Assembly (NCBI GenBank): GCA_029934085.1
Contig: JAOZMY010000019.1
Span: forward strand, 1 to 33,779
Origin: a bacterium
Lineage (GTDB): Bacteria; Desulfobacterota; S145-22
Length of the DNA: 33,779 nt
Direction: 5' to 3'
Numbering within the stretch: position 1 is the stretch's first letter; every line of letters begins with the position of its first letter. Shown here piece by piece: positions 26,816-33,779 of this stretch. The translations under genes and the position numbers were made by a program. The notes under the pieces are model-generated. The model was not told the DNA's origin, ran no database searches, and worked only from the letters and a program-made list of their open reading frames with translations.

Positions 26816-27925
26816 TCACTTTTTCCCAACGGGTGGTTTGGATGGTGGAGGAGTCTTGGCTTTAGACCCTTGAGTAGGTGTGTGTTTCACAACCTTTCTC
26901 GCATAGATCGTCAGGGGAATTTCGATCAGCGACTGGACAGTGCTGTTCGTACGAACCAAGAGCTTCCCGCTATACGGATTCACAGGTGGAGTTCCACCAG
27001 GCCAGATAGCGGTCAGGTAATATTTCCTGCCCTCCACCACGGGAATAAGTTTGACCACAAGTCGTTTGATGGTCGAGGTTACCTCTTTAATCTTCAATCC
27101 CTCCTGGTTGGCATAAAGGCTGAATCCCGTTGTTGCCATCCCACCCACGATCGCCGGATCGCTAAACATGGAACTTCTCGTCGGCATCACAGTGATGGGC
27201 CCCTGCACCATGCCCGAAACCCTGAGATCATAGGTGGGGGCCTTTTTCAAGTTCGTGAAGAGCCGGATAAACCCTCGATAGGGTCCAATCCGCATCTTGG
27301 GTCCAAACGTTACCTTGATATTATAGTGCATACCATCCTTGTCCTTCCAGGACTTAATAACCTCGGCTGCCACGCCCTTCGCAAAGCTTTCAACCTTCTC
27401 CACCTTGAAATTAGGATCCACGGGCGACCAAACAGCCAAGGTTCTCGTAATCTCCTGGCCATACGACTTGGACACGGCAAGATACGGGGTCGGGCTACAT
27501 TCGATCAGAGGTTTGACCTGTGCGCTGATTCGTAGGAACCGCTTCGGTGTTTTGGGGTCGTTGGAGACCACCGTGGCACCCTTGACGATGTTGCCCCGGT
27601 ACCCTTTGGTGCGGACCTTCAACGTGACCTTTCCCTCCTTACCTGGAGGGATCAAACGGTCGAAAGAGACCGTAGAGCAGCCTCACCCGGGCTTCACGCT
27701 TTTAATCACCAGATCCTTGGTTCCTTTGTTCTGAATGATGAAGGTATGGACGATTTCCTCACCTTCCAGCACCTTTCCGGCCTCGAAGGTGGGTTGTGCC
27801 ACCACCAATGAGGGACCTTCTTTCGATTTGGTGGTTTTTTCAGCCGCTTTTAGTAGTGGCCCATAGAAAACAAGGAACGCCAGCAAAAAAATGTATAAAA
27901 GACTTTTAGCTCTCACATATCCCAT
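26816..27925 (-). CDS. DUF1573-type exported protein, candidate selenoprotein (in-frame TGA as Sec)
   Basis: Read through one TGA, this is a 369-residue protein. A Sec signal peptide (M-G-Y-V-R-A-K-S plus hydrophobic core, cleavage near L-K-A) covers residues 1 to about 27. A DUF1573-like Ig/ASH-type domain follows: P-T-F-E-A-G-K-V near 45-52, H-T-F-I-I-Q-N-K-G-T near 60-69, K-P-G-[TGA81]-G-C83-S-T, I-P-P-G-K-E-G-K-V and S-N-D-P-K-T-P. The C-terminal 200 residues are unassigned beta-rich sequence ending in a Pro/Lys-rich tail. In the family the TGA position is Cys of a C-G-C motif, so Sec is the natural reading. The TGA is in frame with both halves, and no indel is present. GGAGGAGAG precedes the ATG at 27925. 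An ATG at 27952 overlaps the radA stop. Alternatives are a nonsense mutation or a base error. Confidence 0.78.
27645..27686 (-). promoter_or_regulatory. Candidate bacterial SECIS hairpin at the in-frame TGA
   Basis: Just after the TGA (27685-27683) the mRNA can fold. ACGGTC (27673-27668) pairs perfectly with GACCGT (27661-27656) around a 6-nt loop, beginning 9 nt after the TGA. GAGG (27684-27681) can pair with CCTC (27649-27646) as a lower stem. Position and size suit a bacterial SECIS. The loop-side string GGTCT also occurs in the apical part of the E. coli fdhF element, but here the G and T partly sit in the stem. Bacterial SECIS structures vary, so this is supportive rather than decisive. 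Confidence 0.5.
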
Positions 27926-27948
27926 TCGTGTCTCTCCTCCACGTATTT

Positions 27949-29316
27949 TCATCGCCTAAGTTTGAGAATCTTTTTCAGCGCATCTTTAACTTCATTGACC
28001 TTTATAAGCGCAAAATCCTTGGTCGGGGAAAATTGCGTTTGATACTTCTCCGGGCAGACACACGACGTAAATCCCATACGCATCGCCTCCTGAATCCGGA
28101 TATCTCCCTGCATCACCCCACGCACCTCTCCGGCCAGTCCCACCTCGCCAAAAACCACCATCTCGGCAGGCACCGCCTTTTCGTAAAAACTCGACGCGAT
28201 CGCCGCAACAATGCCCAGATCCACCGCCGTTTCCACGATCCTCAATCCCCCCGCGGCATTTACAAAGATATCCTGCTCTCCCAGGGGCATCCCCATTTTC
28301 TTTTCCAGAACGGCCACGAGCAATGCCAGTCGGTTCGGGTCCAGGCCGATGGCCGTTCGGCGGGGAACGCCGAAGTTTGTGGGGGTTACCAAGGCCTGAA
28401 TCTCCACCAAGAGGGGACGGCTCCCCTCGAGGCAGGGAACAACCACCGATCCCGGTGTCTCCTGGGACCGCTGCCCCATGAAAAGCTCCGACGGGTTAGT
28501 GACCTCCTTGATTCCCTCCCCTGTCATCTCAAACACGGCGATCTCATTGGTGGGGCCATACCGGTTCTTGATACCCCGCAGAACCCGGAAAGGCTGATCC
28601 TTCGGGCTCTCGAAATAGAGGACGGCATCCACCAGGTGCTCCAGAATCTTCGGGCCCGCGATGGCCCCTTCCTTCGTCACGTGTCCGATGAGGAAAATAG
28701 GGATCCCCATGGTCTTGGAAATTCGGGCAAACCGTCCCCCCGTCTCGCGAATCTGACCCACGCTTCCCGGGGCCGAGGGAAGGTCTCCCAGGTGCATCGT
28801 CTGGATGGAATCGATGACAACAATCTCCGGGGCCATCTCTTTGATGGTGTTCTCTATCAGTTCGTACATGGTTTCAAACACCACGTAGAGCTTATCGGAT
28901 ACCGCGTGAAGCCTCTGGGCACGAAGTCGGATCTGATTGGGGGATTCCTCTCCGGATACATACAGGACCCGATGTCCCTGCGAGGCCAAATGATTCAACA
29001 CCTGGAGAAAGAGAGTCGACTTCCCGATCCCCGGCTCTCCACCCACAAGAACCACGGAAGCCGGCATAATCCCCCCACCCAAAACCCGGTCGAACTCCCC
29101 GATTCCCGTCAGGATACGTCTCTCATGCTCTCCCTCGATCCGGGTCAGTGGAACGGGTTCGATCGCCTTTTTACCCTTGAGGGCGTGGGTCGCGGAGAGC
29201 GGTTGGACCACCTCTTCCACAAAGGTATCCCACTGTCCACATTGAGGGCATTTCCCCAACCATTTGGGCACCTGATACCCGCAGGATTGGCAGACATAAC
29301 GGACCTTCGTCTTCAT
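27949..29316 (-). CDS. radA: DNA repair protein RadA
   Basis: A 455-residue protein of normal RadA (Sms) length. An N-terminal zinc finger has C9, C12, C23 and C26. The RecA-like ATPase has Walker A G-E-P-G-I-G-K-S-T at 93-101. The RadA-specific K-N-R-Y-G motif lies near residue 250, and a Lon-protease-like C-terminal domain (V-N-A-A-G-G-L-R-I and A-I-A-S-S-F) completes it. RadA processes recombination intermediates and drives branch migration. Its ATG overlaps the stop of the zinc-ribbon gene by 4 nt (29316-29313), and its own TGA touches the downstream DUF1573-type gene, so the three genes form a tight unit. Confidence 0.97.
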   Translation of the reverse strand: MKTKVRYVCQSCGYQVPKWLGKCPQCGQWDTFVEEVVQPLSATHALKGKKAIEPVPLTRIEGEHERRILTGIGEFDRVLGGGIMPASVVLVGGEPGIGKSTLFLQVLNHLASQGHRVLYVSGEESPNQIRLRAQRLHAVSDKLYVVFETMYELIENTIKEMAPEIVVIDSIQTMHLGDLPSAPGSVGQIRETGGRFARISKTMGIPIFLIGHVTKEGAIAGPKILEHLVDAVLYFESPKDQPFRVLRGIKNRYGPTNEIAVFEMTGEGIKEVTNPSELFMGQRSQETPGSVVVPCLEGSRPLLVEIQALVTPTNFGVPRRTAIGLDPNRLALLVAVLEKKMGMPLGEQDIFVNAAGGLRIVETAVDLGIVAAIASSFYEKAVPAEMVVFGEVGLAGEVRGVMQGDIRIQEAMRMGFTSCVCPEKYQTQFSPTKDFALIKVNEVKDALKKILKLRR

Positions 29317-29489
29317 CTGTTCTTTACCATCTTGGCAGCCTCTTTTAGGGGCATTCTAACAAAAACCTTTCCACAATGGGGGCACCGTTCCTCCTTCACA
29401 TCTTTATCGGAGCCTACCTCTTGGGGAAGAACCTCGTCACAATAGGGACACCGCCTGGGCAACTGCTGCACGACCTGCTCTTCCACCAC
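29313..29489 (-). CDS. Small zinc-ribbon protein upstream of radA
   Basis: A 58-residue protein with two CxxC pairs, C14-P-Y-C17 and C36-P-H-C39, 18 residues apart, which should bind one zinc ion. The rest is charged, with a basic C-terminal helix ending K-M-V-K-N-R. The GTG at 29489 is chosen because AGGAG (in the end of the permease gene) lies 8 nt upstream. The longer reading up to 29600 runs through the permease gene in another frame and is probably not translated. It overlaps radA by 4 nt, so translation is likely coupled. I know of no assigned function; a regulatory or nucleic-acid-binding role is possible. Confidence 0.72.
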   Translation of the reverse strand: MVEEQVVQQLPRRCPYCDEVLPQEVGSDKDVKEERCPHCGKVFVRMPLKEAAKMVKNR

Positions 29490-29491
29490 CT

Positions 29492-30322
29492 TTATCGCTC
29501 CTTTAGCCTGGGGTCGAGGATGTCTCTCAGACCTTCTCCGAGGAGGTTGTATCCCAGGACCGTGACAAGGATCGCCAAACCAGGAAACACGGAAAGCCAC
29601 CAGGCGATTTCCATGTTATTCTTCCCCGCCGTCAACATATTCCCCCAGCTTGGCGTGGGCGGCTGCACCCCAATGCCGAGAAAGCTCAGGGCAGACTCCG
29701 TTAAAATCGCCCCCGCTACACCAAGCGTGGCCGCCACGATAACCGGATTCAGGGCATTGGGCAGGATATGGCGAAAAACGATCCTGAGATCGCTCGCCCC
29801 TATGGAACGGGCCGCCTTGACATAATCCATTTCCCGAATTCGTAAAAACTCCGCGCGAACAAGACGAGCCACACCCATCCAGCCCGTCAGGCCGATCACC
29901 GCCATGATATTGTAGATGCTTGGCTCCAGGATGGCGATAACGGCAAGGATCAAGAAAAAGGACGGGAAACAGAGCATCATGTCCACGAATCGCATGAGGA
30001 GATCGTCTATCCATCCCCCGTAATAACCTGCTGCTGCCCCAATAATAACCCCGATGATCACGGCGATTCCCACGGCCACAAAACCGACTTTTAATGAAAT
30101 CCTCGAACCCCAGATCATTCGCGACAAGACATCCCGTCCCAGCTCATCCGTGCCGAAGGGGTGCTGACGACTGGGGGGCATGAGAATCTCCTTGACATTA
30201 ATGGTATCCGGGTTGTAGGGGCTGATAATCGGCGCAAGAAAAGACACGGCGAACAGGATAACCACTACGATCCCCCCCATCAAGGCCAGCTTGTTCCGGA
30301 GAAGTTGTTTAAAGAATCCCAT
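29492..30322 (-). CDS. ABC transporter permease, DppC/OppC type
   Basis: A 276-residue inner-membrane permease. The N-terminal helix is followed by the OppC-like H-P-F-G-T-D-E-L-G-R-D-V-L-S-R segment near residues 54-68. The EAA-type loop for contact with the ATPase reads R-A-A-R-S-I-G-A-S-D-L-R-I-V-F-R-H-I-L-P-N, with the usual small variation. About six transmembrane helices are seen. It forms the channel for import of peptides, nickel or other solutes with the DppB-like partner encoded 1 bp upstream. Neither the two ATPases nor a substrate-binding protein are in the window, so the substrate is unknown. The stop precedes the zinc-ribbon GTG by 2 bp. Confidence 0.93.
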   Translation of the reverse strand: MGFFKQLLRNKLALMGGIVVVILFAVSFLAPIISPYNPDTINVKEILMPPSRQHPFGTDELGRDVLSRMIWGSRISLKVGFVAVGIAVIIGVIIGAAAGYYGGWIDDLLMRFVDMMLCFPSFFLILAVIAILEPSIYNIMAVIGLTGWMGVARLVRAEFLRIREMDYVKAARSIGASDLRIVFRHILPNALNPVIVAATLGVAGAILTESALSFLGIGVQPPTPSWGNMLTAGKNNMEIAWWLSVFPGLAILVTVLGYNLLGEGLRDILDPRLKER

Positions 30323-30323
30323 T

Positions 30324-31298
30324 TCAGCTCACCCGTATCCTCGGATCCGCAAGGGCGTAGGAGATATCGGCAATGAGATTTCCCAACAGCGTCAAAACAG
30401 CACCTATGACCAGCATTCCCATGATGAGCGGGTAGTCCCGCGCCATCACACCGTTATAGAAGAGCTGCCCCATCCCGGGAATGGCGAAGATCGTCTCAAA
30501 GATGACGCTCCCGCCGATCAGGCCAGGGATGGAAAACCCCAAGATCGTGATAATGGGAAGGAGGGCATTCCGGAAGGCATGAACGTAAATCACGCGCCAT
30601 TCGCTCAATCCCTTCGCCCGCGCCGTGGTGATGTAATCTTGACGAATCACCTCCAGCATGTTCGATCTCATGTAACGGGAAAATCCGGCCAGCCCCCCAA
30701 AAGCGGAGATCAGAACGGGGAGCAGGAGATGCTTGGTCAGATCCCAGAATTTCCCCATGGCACTCAGATGCGGATAGCTCATGGACCTCAAACCAGAGAT
30801 GGGAAGCCAGTGCAGATGCACCCCAAACAGCATCATACACAACAGGGCCAGCCAGAACGTGGGTACGGCAAACCCGATGAAAACGAAGAGGGTCGAGGCA
30901 TGATCGAAGAGCGATCCCTTGTGGGTCGCGGAATAGATCCCGATGGGGAGGGAAACGAGGATAATCAAGATCAATGACAGGACATTGATAGTCACCGTGA
31001 TGGGAATTCGTTCCTTGATCTTATCGATGACGGGACGCCCGTCCGGGGCAAAAGAATTCCCGAAATTGAGGAAAACCACCCGCTTTAACCAGAGTCCGTA
31101 CTGGACAATCAGGGGTTTGTCGAGACCATAATAGGCCCGAAGCCTCTGACGCACCTCAGCCGTAATCTTCGGGTTCAAATCCGTCGCCAACCCCGTGGGT
31201 TCCCCCGGTGCCAAGTGGATCACCATGAATGAAATCAGAGTAATCCCCAAAAGCAACGGAATCATTCCTACCAACCGTTTGGAAAGATAGGCAATCAT
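30324..31298 (-). CDS. ABC transporter permease, DppB/OppB type
   Basis: A 324-residue permease with the OppB family start M-I-A-Y-L-S-K-R-L and then six hydrophobic segments. The P-G-E-P motif in the first periplasmic loop is followed by [14 protein letters not shown]. The cytoplasmic EAA loop reads [24 protein letters not shown]. It pairs with the DppC-type protein encoded 1 bp downstream. The ATG at 31298 is taken from family resemblance. An ATG at 31328 would add ten residues, and neither has a good ribosome binding site. A binding-protein gene usually heads such operons, but here the upstream neighbour is a divergent MFS gene. Confidence 0.92.
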   Translation of the reverse strand: MIAYLSKRLVGMIPLLLGITLISFMVIHLAPGEPTGLATDLNPKITAEVRQRLRAYYGLDKPLIVQYGLWLKRVVFLNFGNSFAPDGRPVIDKIKERIPITVTINVLSLILIILVSLPIGIYSATHKGSLFDHASTLFVFIGFAVPTFWLALLCMMLFGVHLHWLPISGLRSMSYPHLSAMGKFWDLTKHLLLPVLISAFGGLAGFSRYMRSNMLEVIRQDYITTARAKGLSEWRVIYVHAFRNALLPIITILGFSIPGLIGGSVIFETIFAIPGMGQLFYNGVMARDYPLIMGMLVIGAVLTLLGNLIADISYALADPRIRVS

Positions 31299-31389
31299 TG
31301 TGTGTAATTTAGCACGATTGCCGTCCATGAAAAAGGGGGAGTAGTAGAAACCAGGGATTTTTTAGCCATGATCTCTAAAGGGGCCCTCG

Positions 31390-31421
31390 TTGACTTTAGC
31401 GGTCTCTTCACCTAAAGTCAT
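31390..31421 (+). promoter_or_regulatory. Inverted repeat overlapping a candidate promoter between divergent transporter genes
   Basis: TGACTTTAG (31391-31399) and CTAAAGTCA (31412-31420) form a perfect 9-bp inverted repeat with a 12-bp spacer. On the plus strand TTGACT (31390-31395) and TAAAGT (31413-31418) are spaced by 17 bp, as -35 and -10 of a sigma70 promoter for the OFA-type MFS gene. By symmetry the minus strand has ATGACT and TAAAGT at the same spacing, facing the DppB-type gene. A regulator binding the repeat would cover both core elements. It could also form an RNA hairpin, though no T-tract follows. Confidence 0.5.
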
Positions 31422-31458
31422 GGGACAAATTCTTTGAGGAAGGAACGGCCTCACCCAT

Positions 31459-32625
31459 ATGAGACGATACATTATCCTGGCGGCTGCCGTCTTCATGCAA
31501 ATGTGCCTCGGGGCTACCTACTCTTGGGCCGTTTTCGTGCGTCCTTTGAAGGAGATCACCGGCCTATTGCAAGGCACACTGCAGTCCCCCTTTTCCATCT
31601 TCTATTTCGTCTTTCCCCTGACCCTCATCTTTTCCGACAGAATTCTCCGATGGCTTGGACCACGGAAGGCCTCCCTTCTCGGTGGTATTCTCTTTGGAGG
31701 GGGATGGATTCTCGCGAGCCTTGGGAATCATACTTTTGCCTTCACTGCCGCAGGTGTCGGCGTCCTCAGTGGGGTCGGAGTGGGAACGGTTTACCTCGTT
31801 CCAGTCACGGTAGGGCTCGCGTGGTTCCCGGAACACAAAGGACTCGTAACAGGAATTACCGTTGCGGGGTTTGGAGGGGGAGCCGCCCTTTTCAGTCAAG
31901 TAGCCGGGTGGGGAATGGCCAGCGCGGGCATCTCCCCTTATACGATGTTTCTCTACCTTGGAATCGGTTATATCCTCATCATTAGCCTCTGCGGCCTCAC
32001 GATGGTCAATCCTCCAGACGTGAAAATTAAGGAGACGATCCCTCTGAACTACACCGTCATCCTCAAGAGCAAGCTCTTCAGAGCCCTCTGCCTAGCCATG
32101 TTCGCCGGTCTGGCGGCAGGCCTGACCGTCAATGCCAACATGAAAGAGCTGACCCCTCTCGTTTCCGTAAAAACGGGGATCATGGCAGTGGCCTTCTTCG
32201 CCGTCGCCAATGCCATCGGACGTGTGATATGGGGGCTCATTTTCGACCGTATCCCCCCGGAAAGGGCCATCCAGGCAAACCTGCTCAGCCAGGCCCTCGT
32301 CCTCACCTGCAGCCCTTTCCTTCTCCACTCGCCTGCCGGACTGGAGGTTTTTGCCTTTCTAACGGGCTTCAACTATGGTGGGATCCTCGTTCTCTACGCC
32401 TCGACCATCGCCCGGGTCTGGGGAATTGAACGAGTGTCCCAGGTGTATGGTCTTCTCTTTTCCGTTCACCTCATTGCCACCTTCAGCCCCATGGCCGCTG
32501 GATATGCCTATGATTTCACGGGCAGCTTCACCCTACCCTTCGTAGCACTTGTCCTTTTACTCCTCTTGGCTACGGGCGTCATCCAGTGGAACCGTAAATT
32601 CTTCGCTACTCAATCCACAGGATAA
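31459..32625 (+). CDS. MFS transporter, OFA (oxalate/formate antiporter-like) family
   Basis: A 388-residue inner-membrane protein with about 12 helices. The N-terminal A-A-V-F-M-Q-M-C-L-G-A-T-Y-S-W-A-V-F and the later G-F-N-Y-G-G-I-L-V-L-Y-A are characteristic of the OFA subfamily, whose known members exchange oxalate and formate or carry other monocarboxylates. The loop after helix 2 (R-W-L-G-P-R-K-A) and the W-F-P-E-H-K-G-L-V-T-G motif also fit. The true substrate is unknown. The ATG at 31459 has a GGAAGGAA about 13 nt upstream, a rather long spacing. It is divergent from the Dpp-type permeases across a 160-bp region carrying a promoter-like inverted repeat. Confidence 0.88.
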   Translation: MRRYIILAAAVFMQMCLGATYSWAVFVRPLKEITGLLQGTLQSPFSIFYFVFPLTLIFSDRILRWLGPRKASLLGGILFGGGWILASLGNHTFAFTAAGVGVLSGVGVGTVYLVPVTVGLAWFPEHKGLVTGITVAGFGGGAALFSQVAGWGMASAGISPYTMFLYLGIGYILIISLCGLTMVNPPDVKIKETIPLNYTVILKSKLFRALCLAMFAGLAAGLTVNANMKELTPLVSVKTGIMAVAFFAVANAIGRVIWGLIFDRIPPERAIQANLLSQALVLTCSPFLLHSPAGLEVFAFLTGFNYGGILVLYASTIARVWGIERVSQVYGLLFSVHLIATFSPMAAGYAYDFTGSFTLPFVALVLLLLLATGVIQWNRKFFATQSTG

Positions 32626-32652
32626 TCAGGCAGGTAACACCTCAAACACAAC

Positions 32653-33561
32653 TTATTTGGCATCCACCTTCTCTGGAGCGAAAAACATCGTGTCAACCTT
32701 CTCACCGGCCTTATAGGTCAGGGCCAACCGGTTTCCCACGAAGCTAAATCCCATTGATCCCTTCAAGGCCTCCAGATACCGTGCCTCCAAAGCCATGATC
32801 TCCTTCGGGCACGCCTTTTTCGTGCTTATCAGGCCCTTGATCTTGATCTCCCCCACAATATCCTCCGGTATCAGGGCCTTTCCCTGGTAACGATTACACC
32901 CGGCACTTCCGTGTATCTTTCCCCCATCGAAAACGAGCGTGACCCGGTGCTCCGAAGGAACAGGCTTTCCCTTGTAACGCATGCTTTTCAGGACCCAAAC
33001 CACACCGCCGAGATCCCTGACCGAAAACTTTCCCAGAATCTTCGTTTTCCCCGCCACCAGCTTATTTCCCCTCAAGGTCCAGATCCGGAGGGCCTTCTGG
33101 GAAGGGCAACATCGGGGATCTTTGGGACCATGCCGGAGCACCTTCAACTCGATCTGGCCATCACGAATTCCCCCTCCAAGGATTTGGATCCTGTCTCCGA
33201 GGGGAGCTGTAGCAATATTCACCAACTGGTTCCCCTTCCTCGTCAAAACAGCAAGAAAGTAAAACGTTCCCGATCCCCCCGAGTTCTGCCAGAGGATCAC
33301 GGCCTCTTCAGGCTTTCCATCCCCGGTGAGATCGCCAGTTACTCGAAATCCCTCCATGAGCCCTACCGTTGGACGACTCGCCCCTCCTGAGACAAAAGGC
33401 TTGCCCTTCCACTGGCCATCCTTAAGTGTAATCGATTTTTTACCTTCTACGATTCCAAAATAGGTGGCGTTACCGGGATCGGTCGCCGCAGTAGCGGCCC
33501 CAAGGCCCATCAGAAGAAAGATTACTCCGACAGTCATCCCTAAAAACATCTTGATTTTCAT
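32653..33561 (-). CDS. Exported META-domain protein
   Basis: A 302-residue secreted protein. A signal peptide is plain: M-K-I-K-M followed by a hydrophobic core, with cleavage near A-T-A-A. Residues of about 30-190 are a domain I cannot name, with a D-L-T-G-D-G-K-P segment like those of FG-GAP/calcium-loop proteins and a C-C pair. Residues of about 200-295 are a META domain (HslJ type) with W-V-L, V-T-L-V-F-D, G-S-A-G-C-N-R-Y-Q-G and a conserved K-K-A-C-P segment. Such domains occur in envelope stress proteins with unclear roles. The ATG at 33561 follows AAAGGGGAG. An in-frame TTG at 33579 lies before that site. It is convergent with the MFS gene, with a 27-bp gap. Confidence 0.85.
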   Translation of the reverse strand: MKIKMFLGMTVGVIFLLMGLGAATAATDPGNATYFGIVEGKKSITLKDGQWKGKPFVSGGASRPTVGLMEGFRVTGDLTGDGKPEEAVILWQNSGGSGTFYFLAVLTRKGNQLVNIATAPLGDRIQILGGGIRDGQIELKVLRHGPKDPRCCPSQKALRIWTLRGNKLVAGKTKILGKFSVRDLGGVVWVLKSMRYKGKPVPSEHRVTLVFDGGKIHGSAGCNRYQGKALIPEDIVGEIKIKGLISTKKACPKEIMALEARYLEALKGSMGFSFVGNRLALTYKAGEKVDTMFFAPEKVDAK

Positions 33562-33595
33562 ATTTCTCCCCTTTCTCAAATAATGTTCCTCGCTA

Positions 33596-33779
33596 TCATA
33601 TTCCGCTTATCTTTTCAAACTCCTGACAGAAATCCCCCGCCATGGGCGACTTGAAACGCAACGTTATTTCACCAGACCACTCATCATGAAACAAAGAGGG
33701 ATCAAAAGAAATTTCGATCCTATTTCTATGACATAAAACCCCGACTCCCGATAATTCACGTGCATCCAGAGAGACATCG
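33596..33779 (-). CDS. 3' end of an unidentified minus-strand gene (cut by the window edge)
   Basis: From the right edge to a TGA at 33598-33596 one minus-strand frame stays open for 60 codons and reads like protein: D-V-S-L-D-A-R-E-L-S-G-V-G-V near the edge and M-A-G-D-F-C-Q-E-F at the end. The following META-domain gene starts 34 bp downstream with its own ribosome binding site, as in an operon. I do not recognise the family. The short length leaves real doubt. Confidence 0.5.
   Translation of the reverse strand, partial: DVSLDARELSGVGVLCHRNRIEISFDPSLFHDEWSGEITLRFKSPMAGDFCQEFEKISGI

Noticed and set aside
27655-27685. DUF1573-type gene as a plain pseudogene or frameshift
   Set aside because: The two halves are in the same frame and the stop is TGA exactly at the conserved Cys, with no other damage. 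Selenocysteine is the simpler reading, although a nonsense mutation cannot be fully excluded.
27928-29445. 505-codon open frame on the plus strand opposite radA
   Set aside because: The composition is His/Arg-rich and shadow-like, it has no motifs, and radA on the other strand is complete.
29490-29600. N-terminal extension of the zinc-ribbon protein to 29600
   Set aside because: It lies wholly within the permease gene in another frame and lacks family-like sequence; the GTG at 29489 has a good ribosome binding site.
1-33779. tRNA/rRNA genes, CRISPR arrays, insertion sequences, prophage or attachment sites
   Set aside because: All gaps between genes are under 200 bp and none shows cloverleaf patterns, regular repeats, transposase frames or terminal repeats that I can see.

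Overview
This window is a dense, ordinary-looking bacterial chromosome segment with about 31 protein genes on both strands, no tRNA or rRNA, no CRISPR and no insertion sequence. The gene set points to an anaerobic Desulfobacterota-type (deltaproteobacterial) organism. The main clues are an electron-transfer flavoprotein alpha subunit carrying a 2x[4Fe-4S] domain, a TAXI-type TRAP transporter in front of CoA-transferase and acyl-CoA dehydrogenase genes, an mfd gene followed by two parvulin-type PPIase genes, and a probable selenoprotein. This assignment is an inference from gene content only.

Layout from left to right. (1) Positions 20-4516, plus strand: an EF-G-like GTPase, D-aminoacyl-tRNA deacylase, a MEMO1-AMMECR1 fusion and a lone receiver-domain response regulator. 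(2) Positions 4586-12093, minus strand: a catabolic cluster read right to left as thiolase, acyl-CoA dehydrogenase, CoA-transferase subunits A and B, TAXI solute-binding protein, an intergenic terminator-like hairpin, fused TRAP permease and a 62-residue membrane protein. It looks like uptake, CoA activation and oxidation of a carboxylic acid of unknown identity. (3) Positions 12244-17768, minus strand: mfd and two SurA/PpiC-like periplasmic chaperones. The lipoprotein-like one appears to need a non-canonical ATT start. (4) Positions 17941-20263, plus strand: a glycosyltransferase, an FmdE-family protein and a YgjP-like metallopeptidase. (5) Positions 20313-22452, minus strand: an agmatinase/arginase-family enzyme and an MFS transporter. 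(6) Positions 22532-26670, minus strand: thiolase, crotonase, etfB and FeS-etfA, a beta-oxidation operon with a candidate sigma70 promoter and a clear terminator. (7) Positions 26816-31298, minus strand: two Opp/Dpp-type permeases, a zinc-ribbon miniprotein, radA and a DUF1573-like exported protein. (8) Positions 31459-33779: an OFA-type MFS gene (plus), a META-domain exported protein (minus) and the 3' end of another minus-strand gene cut by the window edge.

The most interesting observation is in block 7. Two minus-strand reading frames (27952-27683 and 27655-26816) are in the same frame and separated by one TGA at 27685-27683. Read through, they form one secreted DUF1573-type protein in which the TGA falls exactly on the first Cys of the conserved Cys-Gly-Cys motif (K-P-G-[TGA]-G-C-S-T). 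A 6-bp inverted repeat begins 9 nt after the TGA. This is the expected signature of a selenocysteine codon, so I annotate a candidate selenoprotein with a Sec-Gly-Cys redox motif. No sel genes lie in this window to confirm the decoding capacity.

A second regulatory observation is a perfect 9-bp inverted repeat (31391-31399 / 31412-31420) between the divergent permease and OFA transporter genes. Its half-sites coincide with the -35 and -10 of a candidate sigma70 promoter.
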